A stretch of DNA of 64,000 nt from Oryzisolibacter sp. LB2S. Lineage in GTDB: Bacteria > Pseudomonadota > Gammaproteobacteria > Burkholderiales > Burkholderiaceae_C. The stretch covers positions 3,004,494 through 3,068,493 of the forward strand of contig NZ_CP160388.1 in the NCBI RefSeq assembly GCF_040732315.1. Direction: 5' to 3'. The notes under the pieces were generated by a model. The model did not search any database. It was not told the DNA's origin and saw only the letters and a list, made by a program, of their open reading frames with translations. The position numbers and the translations under genes are program-made. The first letter of the stretch is position 1. Each line of letters begins with the position of its first letter. Below are positions 1-8,287 of this stretch, piece after piece.

Positions 1-529
1 GCACGATGTCGAGCGCGCAGCTCGATGTGACCAACCAGTCCGAGCGCGCCTTCACGGCCGCGCTGGTGTTGGCATAGACGACAACGGTGCGGTCCGGGTG
101 CTGGTCGCAGAAGGCGCTGAACTCGTCGACCGGGCAGCCCAGGTCCAGCGAGCAGGTGGCGTCCAGGTCGGGCATGAGCACGGTCTTCTCGGGCGAGAGG
201 ATCTTGGCCGTCTCGCCCATGAAGCGCACGCCGCTCACCACCAGCGTCTGGGCCGCATGGTCACGGCCAAAGCGCGCCATTTCCAGCGAATCGCTGACGA
301 TGCCGCCCGTTTCCTCGGCCAGGTCCTGCAGGTCCGGGTGCACGTAGTAGTGCGAGACCATGACGGCGTTCTTCTCTTTCAGCAGGCGGCGGATCTTGTC
401 CTTGAGCAGCGCGCGCTCGGCCGGCGACGGCTCGGGCGGCACGCGCGCCCAGGCGTGCTTGGTGGAGCAGACGGCGCCCTCGGCAGGCTGCTCGTACTCG
501 ACTTCTTTGATGGTCATCGGGGTATTCAT
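1..529 (-). CDS. nadA: Quinolinate synthase NadA, N-terminal part (runs off left edge)
   Basis: NadA condenses iminoaspartate with dihydroxyacetone phosphate to quinolinate, the NAD precursor, using a [4Fe-4S] cluster in the cytoplasm. The 176 visible residues carry typical NadA stretches: [35 protein letters not shown] and [19 protein letters not shown], the last holding the first cluster cysteine. The rest (about half of a normal ~370-residue protein) lies outside the window. The ATG at 529 has a good ribosome site, AGGAG, whose bases are duplicated from the end of nadC (see the 541-688 entry). It lies downstream of nadC in the same direction. Confidence 0.96.
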   Translation of the reverse strand, partial: MNTPMTIKEVEYEQPAEGAVCSTKHAWARVPPEPSPAERALLKDKIRRLLKEKNAVMVSHYYVHPDLQDLAEETGGIVSDSLEMARFGRDHAAQTLVVSGVRFMGETAKILSPEKTVLMPDLDATCSLDLGCPVDEFSAFCDQHPDRTVVVYANTSAAVKARSDWLVTSSCALDIV

Positions 530-540
530 TTCAGTGCTCC

Positions 541-688
541 TTCTGCCCACGCCCCATGCAACCGGCACGCGCCAGGCCAGCAGACGCCGTGCAAGGGCCG
601 CCCCGCAGCACTGGCGTCGTCCCCCTGCCCGCAGCGCGCAGCGCCGCGAGAGCGGGGGGAAGGCGCGCAGCGCCTCAGGGGGGTGTTG
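541..688. mobile_element. Putative small inserted repeat between nadC and nadA, flanked by 10-bp direct repeats
   Basis: The segment is bounded by GGAGCACTGA (reverse strand), present once as the last codons of nadC (689-698) and again as the nadA ribosome site (531-540). Removing one repeat plus the segment would place the nadA ATG one base after the nadC stop, in a normal coupled arrangement. The segment contains GC-rich hairpins, for example AGGCGC-TGC-GCGCCT, between C5 and G5 runs. It resembles, from memory, a GC-rich intergenic repeat common in Comamonadaceae. Only one copy is in this window, so mobility is inferred. Confidence 0.5.
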
Positions 689-1543
689 TCAGTGCTCCAT
701 CTCCTCCAGGCGCATGGAAAAGTCCGTGGCCTTCACGTCCTTGGTCAGCGCTCCAATGGAGATGCGGTCCACGCCGGTTTCTGCAAGGGCGCGCACGCTC
801 TCGAGCGTCACGCCGCCGGAGATTTCCAGCACGGCGCGCCCGGCGTTGATCTGCACGGCCTCGCGCAGCTGCGCCAGCGGCATGTTGTCCAGCAGCACCA
901 TCCTGGCGCCCGCATCCAGCGCCTCGCGCAGCTGATCCAAGGTCTCCACCTCGATCTCGATGAAGGCGGCGCGCGCGGCCACGGCCTCGGTGGCGCGCAG
1001 CACGGGGGTCACGCCGCCGGCGGCGGCGATGTGGTTTTCCTTGATCAGCACGGCGTCGTGCAGGCCGATGCGGTGGTTCACGCCGCCGCCCACATGCACG
1101 GCGTACTTCTGCGCCAGGCGCAGGCCGGGGATGGTCTTGCGCGTGTCCACGATCTGCGCGCGCGTGCCCTGGACGGCCGCCACGTACACGGCGGTCTTGG
1201 TGGCCACGGCCGAGAGCAGCTGCAGAAAGTTGATGGCCGTGCGCTCGGCCGACAGCAGCGCACGCGCGTCGCCCTCGGCCTCCAGTACCACCTGGTCGGC
1301 GGCGCAGCGCTGGCCCTCGGCCACATGCCAGGTGATGCGCACATCGGGGTCGAGCGCGCGCAGCGCGGCCTCGGCCCAGGGGGCGCCGCAGATCACGGCG
1401 GACTCGCGCGCCAGGATGCGCGCACGCGCACGGCGGCCTTGGGGCACCAGGGCGGCGGTCAGGTCACCGCTGCCCACATCTTCTTGCAGCGCGCGTTGCA
1501 CGTCTTCGCGCACCTGCGCGGCAATGGAATCGGGAGTCATCAC
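689..1543 (-). CDS. nadC: Nicotinate-nucleotide diphosphorylase (carboxylating) NadC
   Basis: NadC converts quinolinate and PRPP to nicotinate mononucleotide with loss of CO2, the step after NadA. The 284-residue length is normal. Visible signatures are the N-terminal [10 protein letters not shown], the [10 protein letters not shown] phosphate-binding region, [22 protein letters not shown], and the C-terminal EISGGVT...DRISIGALT barrel end. The frame opens with two methionines (ATG ATG); either could be used. It is read toward nadA on the same strand; the two were probably translationally coupled before the 541-688 insertion. Confidence 0.97.
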   Translation of the reverse strand: MMTPDSIAAQVREDVQRALQEDVGSGDLTAALVPQGRRARARILARESAVICGAPWAEAALRALDPDVRITWHVAEGQRCAADQVVLEAEGDARALLSAERTAINFLQLLSAVATKTAVYVAAVQGTRAQIVDTRKTIPGLRLAQKYAVHVGGGVNHRIGLHDAVLIKENHIAAAGGVTPVLRATEAVAARAAFIEIEVETLDQLREALDAGARMVLLDNMPLAQLREAVQINAGRAVLEISGGVTLESVRALAETGVDRISIGALTKDVKATDFSMRLEEMEH

Positions 1544-1656
1544 GGGGTCACAGTCGTTCTGTACGGGGGGCCCAAGGATAGCCGCATGGCAGGGGGTGCC
1601 TCATGCGCATGGGCAAATCCCCATGGGGGCGCATGGCACGCACGCATGGCTTCAAG

Positions 1657-1716
1657 CAAAAATCGGCCCCAGTGCCCGTCCATCAAGCGCAAGCAGCTAT
1701 CAAAAGAAAAGCATCA
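1657..1716 (-). repeat. GATAGCTGC element, copy 1 (between divergent nadC and panB)
   Basis: Read on the reverse strand this begins TGATGCTTTT, then TTGATAGCTGCTTGCGCTTG and a trailing GGGGCCGATTTTTG. This is the only copy not at the 3' end of a gene: it lies in the promoter-side spacer (1544-1817) between nadC and panB. Apart from this element I see nothing recognisable in that 274-bp spacer. Confidence 0.75.
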
Positions 1717-1817
1717 CAGGCAATGACGCCCATCGCGTGCATGGCCATGGGCCACACCGGCCAGGGAATGCGCCTAGACTCCCGGCATTTTTCAGCCCGC
1801 GCCACGAAAGACCGATC

Positions 1818-2699
1818 ATGACCAGTGCCAACACCGCACCCGGGACGCCCTACGGCACGATACCGCCCGCCTCTCCCCTGCCCCAGCGCCGCCCCATCAG
1901 CCTGCCGCGCCTGGCGCAGATGCGCGCGGCCGGCGAGAAGATCACCATGCTCACCGCCTACGACGCCACCTTTGCCGCCGTGGCCGACGCGGCCGGGGTG
2001 GAAACCATACTTGTGGGCGACTCGCTGGGCATGGTCTGCCAGGGTCTGCCGAGCACCGTGGGCGTGTCGCTGGACACCATGGCCTACCACACCGAGAGCG
2101 TGACGCGCGGCCTGCGCCGCGTGCAGGGCACGGCCTGGGTGGTGGCCGACCTGCCCTTCGGCAGCTACCACGAATCGCGCGAGCAGGCCCTCAGAAGCGC
2201 CAGCCGCCTGATGCAGGCGGGCGCGCACATGGTCAAGCTCGAGGGCGGCGGCTGGACGGCGCCCACGGTGCAGTTCCTCGTCGAGCGCGGCATCCCCGTC
2301 TGCGCCCACCTGGGCCTGACCCCGCAGACGGTGCACGCCCTGGGCGGCTACCGCGTGCAGGGCAAGGACGACGAGGCCGCCCAGCAGCTGCGCCGCCACG
2401 CCCTGGAGCTGCAGGACGCGGGCGCCGCCATGCTGGTGCTGGAGATGGTGCCCGCGCAGCTGTCGGCCAGCCTGACACAGGAGCTGGCGCACTGCCACAC
2501 CATAGGCATAGGCGCGGGCAGCGGCACGGCCGGCCAGGTGCTGGTGATGCACGACATGCTCGGCGTGAACCTGGGCAAGATGGCAAAGTTCGTGCACAAC
2601 TTCATGCAGGACGCGGGCAGCGTCAAGGGCGCCATGGAGGCCTATGTGCGCGCCGTGAAGAACGGCAGCTTCCCCGACGACAGCCTGCACGCCTGGTGA
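1818..2699 (+). CDS. panB: 3-methyl-2-oxobutanoate hydroxymethyltransferase PanB
   Basis: PanB transfers a hydroxymethyl group from 5,10-methylene-THF to 2-oxoisovalerate, giving ketopantoate, the first committed step of pantothenate synthesis. It has 293 residues. Conserved stretches are [55 protein letters not shown] and [20 protein letters not shown]. The ATG at 1818 is chosen because homology begins shortly after and the upstream frame is repeat and spacer sequence. panC follows after 6 bp, so the two form an operon. Confidence 0.97.
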   Translation: MTSANTAPGTPYGTIPPASPLPQRRPISLPRLAQMRAAGEKITMLTAYDATFAAVADAAGVETILVGDSLGMVCQGLPSTVGVSLDTMAYHTESVTRGLRRVQGTAWVVADLPFGSYHESREQALRSASRLMQAGAHMVKLEGGGWTAPTVQFLVERGIPVCAHLGLTPQTVHALGGYRVQGKDDEAAQQLRRHALELQDAGAAMLVLEMVPAQLSASLTQELAHCHTIGIGAGSGTAGQVLVMHDMLGVNLGKMAKFVHNFMQDAGSVKGAMEAYVRAVKNGSFPDDSLHAW

Positions 2700-2705
2700 C
2701 CTCTC

Positions 2706-3560
2706 ATGCAAATCACTCGCACCCTTCCCGAACTGCGCGCCGCCCTGGCCGCGCGCCCCGGCCGCCCGGCCTTTGTGCCCACCATGGGCAATCTGCACGA
2801 CGGCCATATCGCCCTGGTGCGCCAGGCAAGGCCGCTCGGCGACACGCTCGTCACGAGCATCTTCGTGAACCGCCTGCAGTTTCTGCCACACGAGGATTTC
2901 GATAGCTACCCGCGCACCTGGGACGCCGACTGCGCCAGGCTGGAGGCCGCGGGCTGCGACATCGTCTTCGCGCCGCGCGAGACCGACCTGTACCCCGAGC
3001 CGCAGACCTTCAAGGTGCAGCCCGACGCGCAGCTGGCCGACATGCTGGAGGGGCATTTCCGCCCCGGCTTCTTCACCGGCGTGTGCACCGTGGTCATGAA
3101 GCTGTTCTCGGCCGTGTTCTTCGCCAGCGGCGGCGGCACGGCCGTGTTCGGCAAGAAGGACTACCAGCAGCTCATGGTGATACGCCACATGGTGCGGCAG
3201 TTCGCCCTGCCCGTGGACATCGTCGCCGGCGACACCGCGCGCGCCGCCGACGGCCTGGCGCTGAGCTCGCGCAACGGCTACCTGAGCGAAGCCGAACGCG
3301 CCCAGGCCGTGCAGCTGTCCCAGGCGCTCAAGGCACTGGCCCAGGCCACGCTGGCCCCGGGCGCGGCGCCGCTGCCTGACCTGGAGCAGCAGGCCATGGC
3401 GCAACTGACCCAGCAGGGCTGGACGCCCGACTACCTCACCGTGCGCCGGCGCAGCGACCTGCAGCCGCCCACGCCGGGCGACGCCGCCGCCGGCACGCTG
3501 GTGGCGCTGGGCGCGGCGCGGCTCGGGGGCACGCGCCTGATCGACAACCTGGAGTTCTAG
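2706..3560 (+). CDS. panC: Pantothenate synthetase PanC (pantoate--beta-alanine ligase)
   Basis: PanC makes pantothenate from pantoate, beta-alanine and ATP through a pantoyl-adenylate. The 284-residue protein has the nucleotidyltransferase HxGH motif in [19 protein letters not shown], the pantoate site FVNRLQF, the [13 protein letters not shown] region, [16 protein letters not shown] and the KMSKS-like loop [11 protein letters not shown]. In the [10 protein letters not shown] motif Asn and Asp replace the commoner Ala and Glu. It lies 6 bp after panB; the convergent yicC gene follows, with a palindrome between them. Confidence 0.97.
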   Translation: MQITRTLPELRAALAARPGRPAFVPTMGNLHDGHIALVRQARPLGDTLVTSIFVNRLQFLPHEDFDSYPRTWDADCARLEAAGCDIVFAPRETDLYPEPQTFKVQPDAQLADMLEGHFRPGFFTGVCTVVMKLFSAVFFASGGGTAVFGKKDYQQLMVIRHMVRQFALPVDIVAGDTARAADGLALSSRNGYLSEAERAQAVQLSQALKALAQATLAPGAAPLPDLEQQAMAQLTQQGWTPDYLTVRRRSDLQPPTPGDAAAGTLVALGAARLGGTRLIDNLEF

Positions 3561-3593
3561 AACCGGCCGTGACTGGCCGTGGCTTGATGTGGA

Positions 3594-3615
3594 GTGCCCG
3601 CCGATCGGCGGGCAC
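3594..3615. terminator. 22-bp perfect palindrome between convergent panC and yicC
   Basis: GTGCCCGCCGATCGGCGGGCAC is its own reverse complement and can form a strong hairpin in RNA from either strand. It is placed where a shared terminator for panC and yicC would be. There is no clear T tract on either side, so intrinsic termination is uncertain. Confidence 0.5.
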
Positions 3616-3623
3616 GTGCCGAT

Positions 3624-4532
3624 CTACTCGATGTTCTGCACCTGCTCGCGCATCTGCTCGATGAGCACCTTCATGTCCACGCTGATGCGCGTGAGCTCCA
3701 TGGCCGCGGACTTCGAGCCCAGGGTGTTGGCCTCGCGGTGCAGCTCCTGAATCAGGAAGTCCAGGCGCTTGCCGACCTCGCCGCCCTTGTTCAGCAGGCG
3801 CTCGATCTCGTCCAGGTGCGACTGCAGGCGCGTGATTTCCTCGGCCACGTCGATGCGGATGGCAAAGGCCGTGGCCTCGGTCAGCGCGCGGTCCTGTGCG
3901 GCCTCGGGGACGGTGGCGCCCTCGGCGAGCTGCATGGCTTCCTTCCAGCGTTCCATGAAGCGCTGGCGCTGCTGCTCCACGAGCTGCGGCACCAGCGGGC
4001 CGGCCTGCTGCGCCAGCGCGCGCAGCTGCTGCAGCCGGTCGTGCAGCATGGTGGCCAGGCGCTCGCCCTCGCGCAGGCGGGCCGCGACCATGTCGTCGAG
4101 CGCGCGGCGCGCCAGCTCCTGCACGGGCTCGCCCCAGTCCTGCTCGGGCGCGTCGGCATTCGCGCACAGGCGCAGGGCCTCGGCCACGCTCAGGGGGGTG
4201 GCCTCGGGCAGCCAGGAGCGCACGGCCTCCTGCACGGCCTCAAGGCGCTGCAGCAGCCGGGGCGTGGGCTCGGCCAGGGCGGAGGATTCCTCGCTGTCCA
4301 CAAAGGCGCGCACCTCGACCTTGCCGCGCTTGAGGCGCTGCGTGACCAAGGCGCGCAGCGCGGGCTCCTGCGCGCGCAGCTCGTCGGACAGTCGCAGCGA
4401 CAGGTCGAGAAAGCGGCTGTTGACGGAGCGTATTTCCAGGCCCAGGCGGCGAGCATTGCCGGGCCTGCCCTCGGCCGCTGCGCCCACGCTTTGCTGCAGG
4501 CTGGCGTATCCGGTCATGCTGTAAACTGCCAT
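3624..4532 (-). CDS. yicC: YicC/YloC family endoribonuclease
   Basis: YicC-family proteins are cytoplasmic, linked in E. coli to stationary-phase survival and to endoribonuclease activity. The 302-residue frame starts with the family hallmark MAVYSMTGYAS and continues with RSVNSRFLDLSLRLSDELR. It ends with the conserved C-terminal block IDVAEEITRLQSHLDEIE...LDFLIQELHREANTLGSKS. The length is normal. It is divergent from the Ser/Thr kinase gene, with about 80 bp between the starts. No other role is suggested by the sequence. Confidence 0.93.
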   Translation of the reverse strand: MAVYSMTGYASLQQSVGAAAEGRPGNARRLGLEIRSVNSRFLDLSLRLSDELRAQEPALRALVTQRLKRGKVEVRAFVDSEESSALAEPTPRLLQRLEAVQEAVRSWLPEATPLSVAEALRLCANADAPEQDWGEPVQELARRALDDMVAARLREGERLATMLHDRLQQLRALAQQAGPLVPQLVEQQRQRFMERWKEAMQLAEGATVPEAAQDRALTEATAFAIRIDVAEEITRLQSHLDEIERLLNKGGEVGKRLDFLIQELHREANTLGSKSAAMELTRISVDMKVLIEQMREQVQNIE

Positions 4533-4612
4533 GAGACTCTTTGGTGGTTGGTTGCTTGCAATCCGGCGATTATCCGGGTTCCCACTGGCGCCTGCGTCCG
4601 CTCTTGCTGCCT

Positions 4613-5626
4613 ATGTCGAAGATCAAACCCGCTCCTCTGCCCACGAACACCATGATCGGTGGCTACCGCGTGGTGCGCAAACTGGCGGCCGGCGGTTTCG
4701 GCGTGGTCTATCTGGCCGTGGACGCCGAGGGCCAGCAGGTGGCCATCAAGGAATACCTGCCCGCGTCGCTGGCCACGCGTGCACCGGGCGAGCTGCTGCC
4801 CCAGGTGCAGCCCGAAAAGCTCTCGCTGTACCGCCTGGGCCTCAAGAGCTTCTTCGAGGAGGGGCGTTCGCTGGCGCAGATCTCGCACCCCTCCGTGGTG
4901 AGCGTGCTCAACTTCTTCCGCGAGAACGAGACCGTCTACATGGTGATGAACCACCTGGAGGGCGCGTCCCTGCAGGACTTCATCATCACGGCGCGCGAGC
5001 TCAAGGCGCAGAAGGTGTTTCGCGAGTCCACGATCCGCTCGCTGTTCGACGAGGTGCTGCGCGGGCTGCGCATCGTGCACCAGCACAAGATGCTGCACCT
5101 GGACATCAAGCCAGCCAACATCTTCATCACCGACGACAACCGCGCCGTGATGATCGACTTCGGCGCGGCGCGCGAGGTGCTGTCCAAGGAGGGCAACTTC
5201 ATACGCCCCATGTACACGCCCGGCTTTGCCGCGCCCGAGATGTACCGGCGCGACGCGATGATGGGCCCCTGGACCGACATCTACGCCATAGGCGCCTGCA
5301 TCTACGCCTGCATGCAGGGCTTTCCGCCCGCGGAGGCGCCGCAGCGCCAGGAGAAGGACCGGCTGACGCTGGCGCTGAGCAAGCTGCGCGGCATCTACTC
5401 GGACAACCTCATCGAGGTCGTGGAATGGTGCATGGCGCTGGATCCGCTGTCGCGCCCGCAGTCGGTCTTTGCGCTGCAGAAGGAGCTCTCGCGCGAGGGC
5501 GAGCGCCGCTACACCAAGCTCAGCGTGACCGAGAAGATGCGCATGCAGCTCGATTCGCTCGTGACCGAGACCAAGAAGAGCCTGCACAAGCCCGGTCAGA
5601 CGACGAACGCAGGGCGCTCCAAATGA
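4613..5626 (+). CDS. Serine/threonine protein kinase (single kinase domain)
   Basis: This 337-residue protein is a soluble Hanks-type kinase. The glycine-rich loop LAAGGFGVVYLA is near residue 24, the ATP lysine is K46 (VAIKEYLP), the catalytic loop HLDIKPANIF is near residue 162, and the magnesium loop is MIDFGAAR. The Arg before the catalytic Asp is Leu (HLD instead of HRD), a non-RD kinase. No transmembrane segment or sensor domain follows the kinase domain. I prefer ATG 4613 to the upstream start because residues before it are not kinase-like. Its stop overlaps the start of the phosphatase gene by 4 bp. Confidence 0.93.
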   Translation: MSKIKPAPLPTNTMIGGYRVVRKLAAGGFGVVYLAVDAEGQQVAIKEYLPASLATRAPGELLPQVQPEKLSLYRLGLKSFFEEGRSLAQISHPSVVSVLNFFRENETVYMVMNHLEGASLQDFIITARELKAQKVFRESTIRSLFDEVLRGLRIVHQHKMLHLDIKPANIFITDDNRAVMIDFGAAREVLSKEGNFIRPMYTPGFAAPEMYRRDAMMGPWTDIYAIGACIYACMQGFPPAEAPQRQEKDRLTLALSKLRGIYSDNLIEVVEWCMALDPLSRPQSVFALQKELSREGERRYTKLSVTEKMRMQLDSLVTETKKSLHKPGQTTNAGRSK

Positions 5627-6528
5627 AGTTCTCCGTCTTCCAGCTCAGCCGCCGCGGCGGGCGCGAGAAGAACGAGGACCGCATGGGCTATTGCTACACG
5701 CGCGAGTCGGCATTGTTCGTGGTCGCCGACGGCATGGGCGGCCACCCGCGCGGCGAGGTCGCCGCGCAGATCGCGATACAGACGGTCTCCTCCATGTTCC
5801 AGCGCGAGGCCCGGCCCACGCTGAAGAACGTGCCCGAGTTTCTGTCGGCCGCCCTGCTCGGCGCGCACCGCCAGATCCTGCGCTACGGCAACGACAAGGG
5901 CATGCTGGACACGCCGCGCACCACGCTGGTCCTGGCCGTGGTGCAGGCCGGCTGCGCCCATGCCATCCACTGCGGCGATTCGCGCCTGTACCTGGTGCGC
6001 AAGGGCAGGATTCTCGTGCGCACGCGCGACCACTCCTATCAGGAGCTGCGCAACGTCGCCGCGCCGGGGCTCAAGAATGTCAACCGCAACGTGCTGTTCT
6101 CCTGCCTGGGCTCGCCCACCAAGCCGCTGTTCGACGAGACCACGGCGCTGCCGCTGGAACAGGGCGATCGCATGCTGCTGTGCTCCGACGGCCTGTGGAG
6201 TCAGGTCAGCGACGAGCTGATCGCGCACGAGCTCGACCGCCAGGATGTGGCGCATGCCGTGCCAGATCTCGTCGAGGCGGCCCTGCGCAATGCCGGCAAC
6301 GCCAGCGACAACGTGACCGCCGTGGCCATGGAATGGGAGATGCCCAACGCCGCGCAGGAATCGCAGAGCGGCGTGTCCACGGACAGCATCAACGACGAGG
6401 TGTTCGCCTCCACCATCCAGTCCGGCCCGCTCGACGGCCTTGTCGACGATCTGGACGACGAGGCCATCGAGCGCTCGATCGCAGAGATCAACGCGGCCAT
6501 CAAGCGCACGGCCGCGCGCAAGTCGTAG
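5623..6528 (+). CDS. PP2C-family serine/threonine phosphatase
   Basis: The 301-residue protein is a metal-dependent PPM phosphatase expected to reverse phosphorylation by the overlapping kinase. Motifs are present in order: NEDRMGY near the N-terminus, VVADGMGGHPRGEVAA, the HCGDSRLYLVR strand, LLCSDGLW, and the final metal Asp in ASDNVTAVAM. A C-terminal tail of about 70 acidic or polar residues follows the catalytic domain (DGLVDDLDDEAIERSIAEIN). The ATGA overlap with the kinase implies coupled translation. The partners and targets of this pair are not evident from the neighbours. Confidence 0.94.
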   Translation: MKFSVFQLSRRGGREKNEDRMGYCYTRESALFVVADGMGGHPRGEVAAQIAIQTVSSMFQREARPTLKNVPEFLSAALLGAHRQILRYGNDKGMLDTPRTTLVLAVVQAGCAHAIHCGDSRLYLVRKGRILVRTRDHSYQELRNVAAPGLKNVNRNVLFSCLGSPTKPLFDETTALPLEQGDRMLLCSDGLWSQVSDELIAHELDRQDVAHAVPDLVEAALRNAGNASDNVTAVAMEWEMPNAAQESQSGVSTDSINDEVFASTIQSGPLDGLVDDLDDEAIERSIAEINAAIKRTAARKS

Positions 6529-6618
6529 TCCACCCCGCCGCGCCTTCTGCTTGCCACTTTTGCAACCCTTGCCACCGGCAGCCGTCCCGGCCCTGCCAGC
6601 CCTTGAATCCACGCCCAC

Positions 6619-7356
6619 ATGACAACCACCACAACCCCCACCCGCCCCGGCGGCCGCGCCGCCGACCAGCTGCGCCCCATACGTATCACCCGCCACTACA
6701 CCATGCACGCCGAGGGCTCGGTGCTCATCGAGTTCGGCAACACGCGCGTGCTGTGCACGGCCTCGGTCGAGGAAAAGGTGCCGCCGCACAAGCGCGGCAG
6801 CGGCGAGGGCTGGGTGACGGCCGAATACGGCATGCTGCCGCGCGCCACGCACCAGCGCAGCGACCGCGAGGCCGCGCGCGGCAAGCAGAGCGGGCGCACA
6901 CAGGAGATCCAGCGCCTGATAGGCCGCAGCCTGCGCGCGGTGTTCGACCTCAAGGCCCTTGGCGAGCGCACGATTCAAATCGACTGCGACGTCATCCAGG
7001 CCGACGGCGGCACGCGCACGGCCGCCATCACGGGCGCCTGGGTCGCGGCCCAGGACGCCGTGGCCACGCTGCTGGCCGCGGGCAAGATCGCCGCCTCGCC
7101 CCTCACGGGCGCCGTGGCCGCGGTGTCCGTGGGCATCGTGGACGGCCAGCCGCTCCTGGACCTGGAATATGTCGAGGACGTGGCCTGCGACACCGACATG
7201 AACGTCGTCATGACCGGCGCCGGCCATTTCGTGGAGGTGCAGGGCACGGCCGAGGGCGCGGCCTTCTCGCGCGCCGAGATGGACCGGCTGCTGGCCCTCG
7301 CCGAAAAGGGCATTGCCGAGCTCGTGCGGCTGCAGCAGGAATCACTCCGCAATTGA
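6619..7356 (+). CDS. rph: Ribonuclease PH
   Basis: RNase PH is a phosphorolytic 3'-5' exoribonuclease that trims tRNA 3' ends; it forms hexamers in the cytoplasm. The 245-residue protein shows the family sequence: [38 protein letters not shown], the phosphate-binding [18 protein letters not shown], the catalytic-region [22 protein letters not shown], and [19 protein letters not shown]. The last codon and stop (AAT TGA) lie inside the repeat element at 7351. rdgB follows, a common gene order. Confidence 0.97.
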   Translation: MTTTTTPTRPGGRAADQLRPIRITRHYTMHAEGSVLIEFGNTRVLCTASVEEKVPPHKRGSGEGWVTAEYGMLPRATHQRSDREAARGKQSGRTQEIQRLIGRSLRAVFDLKALGERTIQIDCDVIQADGGTRTAAITGAWVAAQDAVATLLAAGKIAASPLTGAVAAVSVGIVDGQPLLDLEYVEDVACDTDMNVVMTGAGHFVEVQGTAEGAAFSRAEMDRLLALAEKGIAELVRLQQESLRN

Positions 7357-7400
7357 TAGCTGCTTGCGCTTGATACACAAGTGCAAACGGCCATTTTGAC
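7351..7400 (+). repeat. GATAGCTGC element, copy 2 (3' end of rph)
   Basis: Starts AATTGATAGCTGCTTGCGCT and ends with GGCCATTTTGAC. The TGA in AATTGA is the stop codon of rph. It fills the whole space between rph and the rdgB ATG, in the direction of rph. Confidence 0.8.
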
Positions 7401-7401
7401 C

Positions 7402-8019
7402 ATGAAACTCGTACTCGCATCCAACAACCGCGGCAAGCTCGCCGAACTGCAGGCCATGCTCGCGCCCCTGGGCGTGGAGCTCATCGCCCAGGCCGATCTG
7501 GGCGTGGGCGAGGCCGAGGAGCCGTTTCACACCTTCGTCGAGAACGCACTGGCCAAGGCGCGCTTTGCCAGCGCCCACACAGGCCTGCCCGCGCTGGCCG
7601 ATGACGCGGGCCTGTGCGTCGCGGCCTTCGGCGGCCTGCCGGGCGTGCAGACCGCCTACTACGCCACCCAGTTCGGCTACGAGAAGAGCGACGCCAACAA
7701 CGTGCGCGCGCTGCTCGAGCAGATGAAAGACGTGGACGACCGCAGCGCCGCCATGGTCAGCACCCTGGTGGCCGTGCGCAGCCCGCAGGACCCCGAGCCG
7801 CTGATCGCCGTGGGCCGCGTGGCCGGCGAGATCGCCCCCGCGCCGCGCGGCACGGGCGGCTTCGGCTTCGACCCGGTGATGATCCTGCCCGCCTTCGGCA
7901 AGACCTTTGCCGAGCTGCCCACCGAGGTCAAGAACGCCCACAGCCACCGCGGCCAGGCGGCGGCGCAGATGCTGGCGCTCATGCGCGCGCACTGGTTTGC
8001 CAGCGATACAAAAAAGTGA
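7402..8019 (+). CDS. rdgB: RdgB/HAM1-type non-canonical purine NTP pyrophosphatase
   Basis: The enzyme hydrolyses dITP, ITP and XTP to monophosphates, keeping deaminated purines out of nucleic acids. It has 205 residues from ATG 7402, with the N-terminal nucleotide motif LVLASNNRGKLAELQ, the metal site LADDAGLCVAAFGGLPGVQTAYYA, the GTGGFGFDPVMILPAFGKTFAEL substrate loop, and the C-terminal HRGQAA. A GTG seven codons upstream is possible but lies in the repeat. The stop TGA (8017) merges with the next repeat copy. Confidence 0.96.
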   Translation: MKLVLASNNRGKLAELQAMLAPLGVELIAQADLGVGEAEEPFHTFVENALAKARFASAHTGLPALADDAGLCVAAFGGLPGVQTAYYATQFGYEKSDANNVRALLEQMKDVDDRSAAMVSTLVAVRSPQDPEPLIAVGRVAGEIAPAPRGTGGFGFDPVMILPAFGKTFAELPTEVKNAHSHRGQAAAQMLALMRAHWFASDTKK

Positions 8020-8103
8020 GCTGCCTGCGCTTGCCACACGGTGATTTCGAGGTATTTTCACTTGAAACCATTGTGAATCAAGCGCGAGCAGCTATCGTTT
8101 TTA
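8017..8103. repeat. GATAGCTGC elements, copies 3a and 3b, inverted pair after rdgB
   Basis: A forward copy begins TGAGCTGCCTGCGCTTGCC, the TGA being the rdgB stop. A reverse copy ends CAAGCGCGAGCAGCTATCG. The two face each other, giving a long imperfect hairpin. Confidence 0.7.
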
Positions 8104-8149
8104 AGTCCAGAGAAACAGCCTCCTAGAAAGCGCGATCTGCGCAGAGCCC

Positions 8150-8236
8150 GTCATCCCCGCGCAGGCGGGGATCCACTGCGGCCAGGATTCAACAGCGTGG
8201 GTGGCGCACCTGGATCCCCGCCTGCGCGGGGATGAC
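8150..8236. repeat. Two inverted copies of a 26-bp palindromic REP-like repeat
   Basis: GTCATCCCCGCGCAGGCGGG and its continuation at 8150-8175 is repeated in the opposite orientation at 8211-8236 (TGGATCCCCGCCTGCGCGGG and continuation). Each copy is itself a hairpin. The same unit occurs four times at 41998-42199. It lies in the 268-bp spacer before hemW. Confidence 0.8.
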
Positions 8237-8287
8237 GGCGGTTTCTCCTTCAACAAGAATCGCCACCTGAGCCGTTTTGATGACGCC

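Noticed and set aside
5596..7227. Long open frame antisense to the PP2C and rph genes (one of many such long antisense frames in this window)
   Set aside because: High GC at third positions keeps antisense frames open. The predicted protein is low-complexity His/Arg/Gly/Ala with no recognisable domain, and the sense frames match known families.
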